IMG/VR virus record: IMGVR_UViG_3300048919_000305
Coordinates: 1-45,641 of that record
From: a virus
Length of the DNA: 45,641 bases
Strand: one strand, 5' to 3'
In this document: piece by piece, positions 1 to 6,919 of the stretch
Layout: each line of letters starts with the position of its first letter
Position numbering within the stretch: position 1 is the stretch's first letter
Notes under the pieces: model-generated
Told to the model about the DNA's origin: nothing
What the model saw: the letters and a program-made list of their open reading frames with translations, nothing else
The model's database searches: none
Made by a program: the position numbers and the translations under genes

Positions 1-19
1 GTTCGCGCGGAAAGTGCCA
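1..19. repeat. 19-bp terminal direct repeat, left copy
   Basis: The first 19 bases, GTTCGCGCGGAAAGTGCCA, are repeated exactly as the last 19 bases of the window. The position just upstream of the small terminase gene is where cohesive-end phages usually keep cos. The repeat may be a cohesive-end sequence written at both ends, or simply assembly overlap of a circular contig. The sequence alone cannot decide between these. Confidence 0.8.
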
Positions 20-235
20 GCAACCGCACATCCCCCCACCCCTTGTGCCTCCCTCTCCCCTTTGTGCTCGATACTGCGCGCCGATTCAGCCGCGGTATGC
101 TGCGCGCTTCACATTCGATAGGCCCTGCCTCTCTCATCACATCCAGCTTATGTGCGCCTCTATGCCCAATCGATTTGGAGGGGCCTAGCCGGGCCTTAGA
201 GCCACGCACTAGCCGTCTGGCTACCCTCGCCACAC
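1..235. other. Non-coding left end, candidate cos region
   Basis: I see no convincing gene here. The only long plus-strand reading frame (43-327) has no ribosome binding site, an arginine/serine/proline-rich composition and overlaps the HNH gene. If the ends are joined, this stretch continues from 45512-45641 and forms about 365 bp between the small terminase gene and the HNH gene. It contains a C/T-rich run near 31-62 and the terminal repeat. It is the likeliest place for the packaging start, by position only. Confidence 0.5.
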
Positions 236-568
236 CTATTCCGTTTCATCGCAGCCAGCGCCCGGATACCACGCATGCCGGGGATCGAGGGGCGAGCCAT
301 CAGGGGCAACACCGTGATTCACGTTGAATCCCCCTAGCCGTATGTCACCGTGTCGCACGTTGTCACATGTGCTGCATAAGGAACGTAGGTTGCTCATCGC
401 CATGGCGAGGGCCGGGTACTGGCCCCGGGGTTTGATGTGATCTACTCGGGCCTTGCCTTTGCCGTGAATATCAGCCCCGCATTTGACGCACCGATAATGA
501 TCCCGAGCTAATACCCGAGCCCTTAATGCCCGCCATTCAGCCGTGCGATAAAAGGGATCATTGGGCAT
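236..568 (-). CDS. HNH endonuclease
   Basis: This 110-residue protein has the layout of phage HNH nucleases. A CxxC pair (C27, C30) and a second CxxC (C65, C68) would bind structural zinc. Between them are D43-H44 (VDHIKP motif) and N60, the catalytic H and N of the fold; H73 follows. The start is placed at the ATG at 568, because the reading frame further upstream encodes a cysteine-rich, non-protein-like stretch and runs through another gene. It is the last gene of the leftward replication operon. After circularisation it is also the gene on the far side of the putative cos region. In several HK97-like phages an HNH protein assists terminase cleavage at cos; that role is possible here but not shown. 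Confidence 0.85.
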   Translation of the reverse strand: MPNDPFYRTAEWRALRARVLARDHYRCVKCGADIHGKGKARVDHIKPRGQYPALAMAMSNLRSLCSTCDNVRHGDIRLGGFNVNHGVAPDGSPLDPRHAWYPGAGCDETE

Positions 569-582
569 TTCGCATTTCCCCC

Positions 583-726
583 TTATACAAACTGCCGAAT
601 TACAATCGCCGCCAATACCGTAGCGATACCGATTGAAAAAATGACTTGGTATTTGCTTTGTGCGAACGCTGTAGACGCAGCAATAAGCGCAAAGGCAACG
701 AGAATTAACCACCCATCGAGCCGCAT
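583..726 (-). CDS. Small two-helix membrane protein
   Basis: A 47-residue frame starts MRLDGWLILVAF and ends with VIRQFV. Two hydrophobic stretches (about residues 6-22 and 28-45) are separated by a short polar turn (AQSKYQ), so it is probably a hairpin inner-membrane protein. The start overlaps the end of the RusA gene by 22 bases and the stop lies 14 bases before the HNH start, so it fits tightly into the operon. The size resembles small holin-like or host-modifying phage membrane proteins, but its place in the replication operon argues against a lysis role. No family is recognised. Confidence 0.6.
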   Translation of the reverse strand: MRLDGWLILVAFALIAASTAFAQSKYQVIFSIGIATVLAAIVIRQFV

Positions 727-1208
727 ACAACCCCCTCGTCCAGTTCAGCGCGGCCGAACATATCGCCTTGCGGTGTGTGCCTTGCATAAGGCGAAATAAC
801 GAGCACTAGCCGCGCGCCGTGCTCATCAGGTTCCATGCGTTCAATCGTGTAGCGCCACACGTATTTGTCATCACCGAACGCGATTTGCTTGAGGCCATCG
901 ATTGCCACCTTGACCCCGTTATCTGCATCGATGCACCGCACGTCCACGTCCCACGCATCGCCGTACTTGCGCTGGCGCTCACGCCAATCCTCGGGGCGGG
1001 CCGGGTAGAGCCGGGCCTCGACCTGGACCAGCCCGGCCAGCGGCTTACGTACGCCGGCCTTCTTTGCGAACCATGCGCAATCGATCTTGTATCGCTTCGC
1101 TTTGGCCGTGAGGACGAGCATCGCCTTGCGCTTGCCGTTGTGCATGCGGACGACGGGTTCCCATATCTCGTTTGTGCTCGGCGGATAGGGCAATTCAATT
1201 TCGATCAT
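705..1208 (-). CDS. rusA: RusA-like Holliday junction resolvase
   Basis: The protein (167 aa) begins MIEIELPYPPSTNEIW, the typical RusA N-terminus, and carries the acidic active-site set D94/D96 (DADN), D104 and D113/D114 (FGDD). RusA-family dimers bind four-way DNA junctions and cut them symmetrically; phages use them to resolve recombination or replication intermediates before packaging. It is longer than the 120-residue E. coli RusA because of about 40 extra residues before the active site, rich in charged residues. The start at 1208 makes an ATGA overlap with the upstream gene, which indicates translational coupling; the longer frame upstream is not RusA-like. Confidence 0.9.
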   Translation of the reverse strand: MIEIELPYPPSTNEIWEPVVRMHNGKRKAMLVLTAKAKRYKIDCAWFAKKAGVRKPLAGLVQVEARLYPARPEDWRERQRKYGDAWDVDVRCIDADNGVKVAIDGLKQIAFGDDKYVWRYTIERMEPDEHGARLVLVISPYARHTPQGDMFGRAELDEGVVCGSMGG

Positions 1209-1651
1209 GAGACGGGCCTTTGCGGATAAGTGGCCTCTCTGAAAACAAAAAACTGAGCACGCCGAATCCACTTATTCGGGAATTCGATCTCATCGCCCAC
1301 AGGGGCCAATTCGGGGAAACCGAGTTCACATACGATGCGTTCAAGGTCGCTCGTCACATCGAGGCCATAGCGATTAACCATGACGTGATGAATGTGGCGA
1401 AGCAATGTGCGCATATTGCGTAGCCGCGTCGTTACGCCATTCCAATTTTCGAATTGCGTAAAGGCGTGAGACGCGCAGACAAACCCTTGTCCCTGATTGA
1501 TCGAGCCGGGCAATGGGCAACCGTGAGCACAGCACGCGCCGAATTTCACCGGGGCGGTTTCCCGTTCGGCGTGCTCGGCCTCGATTTGGCCCCGGGTTTT
1601 GAAATCGGCGGGGTCCATTTTCGCGCGGCGGGGGTATTTGTCGTCGGCCAT
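1205..1651 (-). CDS. Hypothetical protein with Cys/His cluster
   Basis: I do not recognise this 148-residue protein. A cluster of cysteines and histidines near residues 40-62 (ACCAHGCPLPG, then CASH) could bind one zinc ion. The rest is mixed helical with many charged residues. It sits between the replication protein and RusA, sharing TAATG with the former and ATGA with the latter, so it is translated as part of the replication operon. A role in DNA replication or recombination is a guess from position. Confidence 0.7.
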   Translation of the reverse strand: MADDKYPRRAKMDPADFKTRGQIEAEHAERETAPVKFGACCAHGCPLPGSINQGQGFVCASHAFTQFENWNGVTTRLRNMRTLLRHIHHVMVNRYGLDVTSDLERIVCELGFPELAPVGDEIEFPNKWIRRAQFFVFREATYPQRPVS

Positions 1652-2829
1652 TAATTCACCTTGAGATTATGTGAATCAATCGCGGTTTGAATGCGGGCCT
1701 TGAATTGGTCGGTTTCTTCGCCGGGCCGAGCGCCGGAAATACCGAGTTCACGGGCTTTTGCTTCCATGGCGGGAAATGAGGCCCACCACGCATTAGCCGT
1801 TTTGGGCTTCGGTTTCTCGGCGGGCTCGGCCCGCATGGCCTCGATAACCGTTGCGAGATAGGCGGGGGCAATTTTGAACGTATCGCCCTTGTTGTCCCGA
1901 ACGCGGAAAATGGCCGCTTGCAATTCGTCGGCATTAATCCCGAGGGTGGCGAGCTTGCGGGTGCCCTCGTTATATGCGTTCGTGTTAATGCCGTATTGGC
2001 GCAGCATGCCGATTACCTGCCCGCAATCGGGGGCGGGATAACTCGGCCGGGGGAACGTGTGGATTTTGGCCGCGAGATTATCGAGGTCGTCGGCGGCCGA
2101 ATTGGGGGGCGGGTTTGATGTGCTGTTGTCGGCCCTTTCTTCGCAAGTGATCTCGCTCTCACACGCGGGTTTACCGACCACGTTTGAGATTACCTTTTGT
2201 TTGTTTTCTTGTAACTGTATCTGTAGTGCTACATCGTTATGGCTCGCGTTACGTAACGTGTTATGCCTCGTTACGTCACGCGTTACGTCACTCGTTACGC
2301 TACGCGTTACGCCTTGCGTTACGTCATCGACGGACATTTCGGGCATTTGCGGCGATGCGGCAGCAGCCTTGCGGGCACGATAGCGGCGCATGCGCTCGGC
2401 GTTGGCATTGCGCGGCGCGCGGCGTTCATCCTTTGCCGGTACGTTGTATTCGAGGAAATTAGGGAAAATGCACGTGCTCGATTCTTCGTCATGCTTGAGC
2501 CAGCCGACCGCCACCATGGCATAGCCGAAATCGGGAATTTGTGCGAGTGCATCAAAATATGCAGGCGTGACACCATGCCATACCCCGTTCCCTGTATAGA
2601 CATTTGCGGCGGCCCAAACACGCTGTAACGCGACCGTAACGAGGGCCGTAACGGCGTTACGGTATGCGTTACGCTCGTGCGCACGCGTGCCGCCCGGATA
2701 TGTGGTCTTTCCTGCGCCCGGCACGAGTGCATTAATAGCCTCGTTGTCTTCGTACAGAAAATCGACCATTCCTGCGATTTTCGGGGAATCGAAAAGCGCC
2801 TCGTTAGTACGAATCCAATTTTCCGACAT
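1651..2829 (-). CDS. DnaT/lambda O-like replication protein (replisome organiser)
   Basis: The 392-residue protein has the make-up of phage replication initiators. An N-terminal domain (about 1-130) resembles winged-helix replisome organisers: MSENWIRTNEALFDSPKI, then VGWLKHDEESSTCIFPNFLEYN. A basic AERMRRYRARKAAA segment near 145-158 follows, then a low-complexity linker with VT-x-x-VT repeats. The C-terminal region (about 270-360) contains a helical domain with TRKLATLGIN and AYLATVIEAM. Such proteins bind origin iterons and recruit host helicase loader or helicase. The linker is encoded by CGTTACG iterons (annotated separately), as in lambda O, where the origin lies inside the gene. No ATPase motif is seen, so a separate helicase is probably taken from the host. 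Confidence 0.75.
   Translation of the reverse strand: MSENWIRTNEALFDSPKIAGMVDFLYEDNEAINALVPGAGKTTYPGGTRAHERNAYRNAVTALVTVALQRVWAAANVYTGNGVWHGVTPAYFDALAQIPDFGYAMVAVGWLKHDEESSTCIFPNFLEYNVPAKDERRAPRNANAERMRRYRARKAAAASPQMPEMSVDDVTQGVTRSVTSDVTRDVTRHNTLRNASHNDVALQIQLQENKQKVISNVVGKPACESEITCEERADNSTSNPPPNSAADDLDNLAAKIHTFPRPSYPAPDCGQVIGMLRQYGINTNAYNEGTRKLATLGINADELQAAIFRVRDNKGDTFKIAPAYLATVIEAMRAEPAEKPKPKTANAWWASFPAMEAKARELGISGARPGEETDQFKARIQTAIDSHNLKVN
2247..2328. repeat. 12-bp iterons, cluster 1 (candidate origin)
   Basis: Five direct repeats with exact 12-bp period begin at 2269, 2281, 2293, 2305 and 2317, each starting CGTTACG; a degenerate sixth copy starts at 2247. They lie inside the replication gene and encode its VTxx repeats. 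Tandem iterons inside an initiator gene match the lambda ori arrangement, but a purely protein-level repeat is also possible. Confidence 0.6.
2625..2673. repeat. CGTTACG/CGTAACG iterons, cluster 2
   Basis: A second cluster within the same gene: three copies of GTAACG (2625, 2636, 2648) and two of CGTTACG (2655, 2667), spaced 11-12 bp, with the motif turning over between the two groups. The shared heptamer and spacing link it to the cluster at 2247-2328. Confidence 0.5.
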
Positions 2830-2841
2830 GGCGCACCCCGT

Positions 2842-3144
2842 TTATGCGGCGATAGTTTCGGGGCTTTCAGGCGGTGCGGTATCCGCCCGGCGCGTATGGC
2901 GCTTGCGCAATTGGCGCCCGAGCATATCCCAATAGGGATAATCAGGCCGCAAGGTCTTCGGGGTAATGCGGGGGTCGTCGCATTCGGCTACCACAATCGC
3001 CACATATTGAAACGGCATATAGGCTTTGCGGTGATGCCAAAAGGTAATGGCATCGTAACTAAGTCCGAGAATATCGGCCAAACCTTGCCGGCCGCCGAGA
3101 ATCCGCTCGGCAAGGCGGTACGTCTGATACGCGCTTTCGTACAT
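2842..3144 (-). CDS. YdaS/Cro-like DNA-binding regulator
   Basis: This 100-residue protein has one helix-turn-helix: ILGGRQGLADILGLSYDAITFWHHR at about residues 15-39. It is followed by the LRPDYPYWD element that is typical of YdaS/Cro-type phage regulators, and a basic tail (LRKRHTRR). The family binds operator DNA as small dimers and acts as antirepressor, antitoxin or Cro. It is the first gene of the leftward replication operon and lies next to the divergent control region. The ATG at 3144 is chosen because GAGG lies nine bases upstream; a GTG at 3159 is the alternative. It is the best candidate for the protein that reads the nearby decamer repeats, by position only. Confidence 0.75.
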   Translation of the reverse strand: MYESAYQTYRLAERILGGRQGLADILGLSYDAITFWHHRKAYMPFQYVAIVVAECDDPRITPKTLRPDYPYWDMLGRQLRKRHTRRADTAPPESPETIAA

Positions 3145-3188
3145 GGTGGCGGGCCTCACTGGCAGGTGATAGCAGTAAATTTCACTGA

Positions 3189-3218
3189 ACCATAGCCGTC
3201 GCCCTGAAGGTTGCGCAA
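3189..3218 (-). promoter_or_regulatory. Candidate leftward early promoter
   Basis: On the minus strand TTGCGC is followed after 18 bases by TATGGT, a fair sigma-70 match, about 45 bases upstream of the YdaS-like gene. It would drive the replication operon. It is a prediction by eye; the repeat array lies just upstream of it. Confidence 0.35.
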
Positions 3219-3242
3219 GTCCTTTTTTTGGCGCAATTATTA

Positions 3243-3342
3243 TGGCCGTTACTGGCCGTTACTGGCCGATTCTGTCCCGTGCTGGCCGTTACTGGCCGTA
3301 TCTGGCCGCCCCTGTCCTCTACTGGCCTGTACTGTCCGCGTC
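3243..3342. repeat. Ten-unit decamer array TGKCCNNNNC (control region)
   Basis: Ten consecutive 10-bp units fill 3243-3342 with no gap. They begin TGGCC seven times and TGTCC three times (3273, 3313, 3333), and nearly all end in C. The array sits between the divergent rep and recT operons. A period of exactly 10 bp puts every unit on about the same face of the helix, as expected for a protein that binds cooperatively side by side. The last four units (3303-3342) recur almost exactly near the integrase gene. Confidence 0.85.
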
Positions 3343-3533
3343 GTTTGCATCACTTTGAGATTTTTCCCCGCGCCCGTAGACGTGACTTGGCCTAGCATCA
3401 AATCCCCGGCCGGCAACCCACGAACCCGCGCCGCGAGCCTGAACAAAACCCACCCGCAAGCGCCGCCAAGCACGGTGCGCCACCACGCGCGCCCATGGCC
3501 TCGTCTTGCCCTTCGCACAGAGAGGGATTCGCT
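3343..3533 (+). other. recT leader, no gene seen
   Basis: This stretch lies between the decamer array and the recT start. It carries no plausible reading frame with a ribosome binding site and no strong hairpin with a T-run. It ends with GAGAGGGA, a strong Shine-Dalgarno sequence for recT. It is probably the untranslated leader of the rightward operon. Confidence 0.4.
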
Positions 3534-4679
3534 ATGCATCAGGTTTCGACTATCCCGGCCGATGGGCCGATTTCACACGTACCGGCCGTGGCCCGCCTGC
3601 CGATCTTTGAGCCCGGCGCGATGCAACACGCGCTGTCGATTGCCGAGGCCATGAGCAAGGCCCCGGGGCTCGTGCCGCAATTCATGCTCAACAATCCGGG
3701 CGTGTGTCTGGCCGTAACGATTCAGGCGCTCAATTGGCGCCTCGATCCGTTCAGCGTAGCCAAAGAAGCATGGGTCGAGCCGAAATCCGGCCGGCTCAAT
3801 TACACGGCCCGCACGTACGCCTCCGCCGCGCAAGCCCTCGGCGCGCTGCGTGGTGATCTCGATTTCGAAAACCTCGGGGATTGGGATCGCATCAGGGGGC
3901 GCTTTGACAAAAGCGAGCCCACGAAACCCAAACGCCTTTGGTCCGATGAGGATGAGCGCGGCCTCGCGGTGTCGTGCATCGGCACGCTTGCGCGCTCGGG
4001 GAAGACCGTCGAAAAAACGGTGTACCTCGCGGACATTGCTATCCGCAATTCGCCCCTGTGGCACACCGAGCCCGCGCAGCAGCTTTCGTACCAAGCGTGC
4101 GTCCGGTGGATTCGCCTCTACGCCCCTGCCGTGTTGATGGGGGTCAACCTCGGCGGTAACGACAATCCGAACATGCGCGACATGGGCGAGGCGCAACAGG
4201 TGCCACGCACCGACGAGGAACGCCGTGAGGCCCTCGACGCGGCCCTCAGCCCGATCAAGGCGCGCGTTACGGGCGAGCGCCTGCCGAGCCTGCCCGAAGT
4301 CCTCACGCATATCCAGATGGCCGATACGATGGCCGCCCTTGAGCGTTGCATTCAGATGGCGCAGCGCCTGCCGACCGAGATCGACAAGGCCACGGCCCGG
4401 CAGGCGTACCGCGAGAAAAACGCCGCGCTGAAAGGCCCGAGCACGAGCGCGCCAGCGCCCGAGCGTGCGCCCGATCCCGTCGCCACCGAGGCGCCCGAGA
4501 ACAGCCCGCGCACGAACGCGAACGCGCCCGTCTTCACGTACGCCGAGGTGCGCCATCAGCTTGAGCACGCCGAGACCGTTGAGGCCCTCGACGATGCCGC
4601 CAACCTCATCGGGGGCGTGGAGAACGCCGAGCACCGCGAGGAATTGGCCGCGCTCTATCACTCGTTGCGGGGGGAATGA
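3534..4679 (+). CDS. recT: RecT-family single-strand annealing protein
   Basis: The protein (381 aa) carries the RecT signature in its first half: a region around MQHALSIAEAMSKAPG, the AVTIQALNWRLDPF segment, and GRLNYTARTYASAAQ. The C-terminal third is alanine/proline/glutamate-rich, then helical. RecT-like proteins bind single-stranded DNA and anneal complementary strands during phage recombination. The ATG at 3534 is used because GAGAGGGA lies six bases upstream; a start at 3495 has no such signal. It leads the rightward operon and is coupled by ATGA to the next gene. No RecE, lambda Exo or YqaJ-type exonuclease partner is visible nearby, which is unusual. Confidence 0.85.
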   Translation: MHQVSTIPADGPISHVPAVARLPIFEPGAMQHALSIAEAMSKAPGLVPQFMLNNPGVCLAVTIQALNWRLDPFSVAKEAWVEPKSGRLNYTARTYASAAQALGALRGDLDFENLGDWDRIRGRFDKSEPTKPKRLWSDEDERGLAVSCIGTLARSGKTVEKTVYLADIAIRNSPLWHTEPAQQLSYQACVRWIRLYAPAVLMGVNLGGNDNPNMRDMGEAQQVPRTDEERREALDAALSPIKARVTGERLPSLPEVLTHIQMADTMAALERCIQMAQRLPTEIDKATARQAYREKNAALKGPSTSAPAPERAPDPVATEAPENSPRTNANAPVFTYAEVRHQLEHAETVEALDDAANLIGGVENAEHREELAALYHSLRGE

Positions 4680-4867
4680 TGCTCACCGATCAACACGAGA
4701 TGAGGTCGCTTACAGAGCTTGCCGTGAAGCTACACCGCACCGCGTGCGCGTCAGGTGAGAGCGAAGTAGCGACCGTTTCGGCAAACGACTTGCGGCGCGC
4801 AACGTGCGCGCTCTTGCTGGCGCTCGGCTTCGCTCAGGGTGTTCACGCCATGCGGGGGGAGATATGA
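4676..4867 (+). CDS. Small hypothetical protein
   Basis: A 63-residue, mainly helical protein that I do not recognise. Its start overlaps the recT stop (ATGA) and its own stop overlaps the next start in the same way, so it is translated in series with recT. The segment LRRATCALLLALGFAQG is moderately hydrophobic but too short and too polar at its ends to call a membrane helix. Confidence 0.6.
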   Translation: MMLTDQHEMRSLTELAVKLHRTACASGESEVATVSANDLRRATCALLLALGFAQGVHAMRGEI

Positions 4868-5064
4868 CAAAACCCCTGCTAGACGTATCCCGAGCGCTCA
4901 CTCTCGAAACCGCGCTGAAACTTGCGCACGGGCTCGTGCTCAATGCGCGCGTGGCCCATGCCGAGGGCCGCGCGACTATCGACGTCCCGCTCGATGTGGT
5001 GGACGTGATGGTTAGCGCGTTGCTCATCCTCACCGATGCCGACCCCATGGAGGGCGGATCATGA
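4864..5064 (+). CDS. Small hypothetical protein
   Basis: This 66-residue protein starts MTKPLLDVSRALT at an ATG that overlaps the preceding stop and has GGGGGAG seven bases upstream. It is predicted all-helical. No family is recognised. Overlapping ATGA junctions on both sides make it a true member of the recT operon. Confidence 0.65.
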   Translation: MTKPLLDVSRALTLETALKLAHGLVLNARVAHAEGRATIDVPLDVVDVMVSALLILTDADPMEGGS

Positions 5065-5330
5065 AACATGAATTTCACCCCGTGTCTGTCACCATCAAGC
5101 GCGGGCCGATGAACGACGAGACGGTCGTACTCGCAAACGCGGTGCGTGTATTCACGCATCGCCGTTCGCAGCGTTCCATATGCGTCATTGAGCCGCCCAC
5201 GGGAAGCCACGACGAACCGCTCATTATCGTGATTCCCCTCGGGGATAACGCGGCCGGCAAACCATGGATGACCGTCGATCTCTCGGCCTTGCTCGACCTG
5301 TACGAACGCGCGACAGGGGGGCAGCCATGA
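5061..5330 (+). CDS. Hypothetical protein, beta-rich
   Basis: An 89-residue protein with alternating hydrophobic residues (VTIKRG, TVVLANAV, LIIVIPLG) that suggest a small beta sheet, then a C-terminal helix (SALLDLYERAT). Not recognised. It overlaps both neighbours by ATGA. Confidence 0.65.
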   Translation: MKHEFHPVSVTIKRGPMNDETVVLANAVRVFTHRRSQRSICVIEPPTGSHDEPLIIVIPLGDNAAGKPWMTVDLSALLDLYERATGGQP

Positions 5331-5761
5331 GCGAAGCCACCACGCATAACGGGGTCGAGAACGTCCGGCGCAACCAGCTTACGCACGCGCAGATGTACCA
5401 GCTTTGCAAGATGGTCGACGCCGAGTACAGGACCGCCCACCTTACCGACGATGGGTTCGCCATGCGCGTGCAAAAGCGTTTGCCGTTCCCTGTCACGGGT
5501 TCGAACGTTGGGCGAGCACGCGTGATCCTCGGCATCGAGGGCCGGCGCATGCCGCACCAGACCGACCGCTCGCGCGACACCTCAAAGCTACATCGGGAGG
5601 TCCGCACCGTGGCCCGCGTGTGCCTGCACATCGTCGATGAATTGGGCCTCGATTTGCGGCCCGATCAGATGGCCGCGCTCAAACGCATTTGCCATTACGA
5701 GGTCGATGGCGAAGACGTGGCGCAGCAGCCGGCCGAGGGGGTAGCCCGTGAAAACAATTGA
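5327..5761 (+). CDS. Hypothetical protein, possible nucleic-acid binding
   Basis: The ATGA start at 5327 gives 144 residues; the in-frame extension upstream lies inside the previous gene and is not counted. The segment LPFPVTGSNVGRARVILGI (about 50-68) could form a helix-turn-helix and the net charge is positive around it, so DNA binding is possible. The C-terminal half is helical and acidic. No named family is recognised. Confidence 0.6.
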   Translation: MSEATTHNGVENVRRNQLTHAQMYQLCKMVDAEYRTAHLTDDGFAMRVQKRLPFPVTGSNVGRARVILGIEGRRMPHQTDRSRDTSKLHREVRTVARVCLHIVDELGLDLRPDQMAALKRICHYEVDGEDVAQQPAEGVARENN

Positions 5762-5966
5762 TGATGTGCCGAACGAAGTGGTCGAGACGCTGGAGACTTT
5801 TCTACGGGCGATGGCCCAAATGCACCCGCGCGAGGACGTTGTACTGGCCCTCTTGTATCACGGCGCGGCAGGGGTACAGGTGCATTGCGGGACCGCACAG
5901 CTACGCGCCACGCTCACCGAAATCCAAACCCTTATGGGGACTACCGAAAAGGACAGCCCGCAATGA
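5748..5966 (+). CDS. Small hypothetical protein
   Basis: A 72-residue protein with a GTG start, overlapping the previous gene by 14 bases. It is predicted as two helices followed by a short beta hairpin (GVQVHCGTAQLRATLTEI). Not recognised. The GTG is chosen because it is the first start in frame and GTAGC precedes it only weakly, so initiation probably depends on coupling. Confidence 0.55.
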   Translation: MKTIDDVPNEVVETLETFLRAMAQMHPREDVVLALLYHGAAGVQVHCGTAQLRATLTEIQTLMGTTEKDSPQ

Positions 5967-6190
5967 GTGATCCCGAAATGGTTAGCCGCGCGTGGCGCGA
6001 CGCGATCCCGATGTTTGATCTCATCGAGGACGACATGCCACTAGCCGAGATGATTTTCCTTTCTGGCATCGGGGCCGCATTTGACATGCTGGCCGAGTGT
6101 ATCGATTTCGATCAGGTGAGCGCCGTTGTGCTCGCCGCCCGCGAGCAGGCGCTCGCGCGTTCCCTTGAGCTTGAGGACGAAAATGCTTGA
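5963..6190 (+). CDS. Small acidic hypothetical protein
   Basis: This 75-residue protein begins MSDPEMVSRAWRDAIP at an ATGA overlap. It is strongly acidic (IEDDMP, ELEDENA) and helical. Small acidic early phage proteins are often inhibitors or DNA mimics, but there is no direct evidence for that here. Confidence 0.6.
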   Translation: MSDPEMVSRAWRDAIPMFDLIEDDMPLAEMIFLSGIGAAFDMLAECIDFDQVSAVVLAAREQALARSLELEDENA

Positions 6191-6677
6191 ACTATTTGAA
6201 CGCAAATGCAAGTTGCGCAGCGCGAACAATAAGCGAGAGATTCACGGGGATACGAGCGTGCTAGCTATCTATCTCTCGTTTGAATGGATCGCGCCCAATA
6301 CCGAGCTTGAGCGCCTCGGGCGCGGGTTGCTGGCCGCGCTCTACCGTAAGGGCGAGTTGCCCGTCGAAGACCTGCCCGGCATCGACGCGAAGTTGACCGC
6401 GTTGAAGTTTCCCACGCTGTCCGTCCTCACGTTTGAGGATGCGCATGAGCACATGCTATTCACCATCCATCAGGGCGGCCCAGGTCATGACTTGATCTTG
6501 GACGAATGCCTCGTTGACTGCGTGAGCATCGGCCCCAAGGATGGCGGCACGTCGACCGTGAGGTTCCGTGTGCGCACGCATCCGAAGGACAGTAAGACGG
6601 CCGGCATGCTGTGCAATTTGCTCGTGAATGGCGACATTACGGTCAGCGTGGCCGCCATGGAAAGCGAGGCCGCGTGA
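6183..6677 (+). CDS. Hypothetical early protein
   Basis: A 164-residue protein starting MLELFERKCKLRSANNKREIHG. The N-terminal half contains alternating hydrophobic residues (SVLAIYLSFEW); the C-terminal half (STVRFRVRTHP, GDITVSVAAME) looks like a beta sandwich. I do not recognise the family. It overlaps the upstream gene by eight bases and the downstream gene by one (TGATG), typical of this operon. Confidence 0.65.
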   Translation: MLELFERKCKLRSANNKREIHGDTSVLAIYLSFEWIAPNTELERLGRGLLAALYRKGELPVEDLPGIDAKLTALKFPTLSVLTFEDAHEHMLFTIHQGGPGHDLILDECLVDCVSIGPKDGGTSTVRFRVRTHPKDSKTAGMLCNLLVNGDITVSVAAMESEAA

Positions 6678-6919
6678 TGATCGGCCGCGCGGTTTACACC
6701 CTGCCGAACGGGTTGCAGATCGAGGGCACGTCAGCGGCCATCGATTGCGTGCGCCTGTTGATCGATGGCGAGCACGCGCCGGCCTCAACCGAACGCACCG
6801 CGCGCCTCATGACGAGGATTGAGGCAGCGGGGTTTGAGTTTGACGGGCTCGGCCACATCACCGGCAAGCTATCCAATTTTCGCGCGCTCTTGTCGAGCGT
6901 CGAGGGAGAAAAATCATGA
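6677..6919 (+). CDS. Small hypothetical protein
   Basis: The 80-residue protein starts MIGRAVYTLPNGLQIEG; a GTG three bases upstream would add one codon. It has a short beta hairpin, then helices. Not recognised. It is coupled to the flanking genes through TGATG upstream and ATGA downstream. Confidence 0.6.
   Translation: MIGRAVYTLPNGLQIEGTSAAIDCVRLLIDGEHAPASTERTARLMTRIEAAGFEFDGLGHITGKLSNFRALLSSVEGEKS

Noticed and set aside
43-327. 94-residue plus-strand frame at the left end
   Set aside because: No ribosome binding site, overlaps the HNH gene antisense, and composition is not protein-like.
3573-4661. 362-residue minus-strand frame opposite recT
   Set aside because: It is antisense to a gene with recognisable RecT features; composition is Arg/Gly/Leu-rich without motifs.
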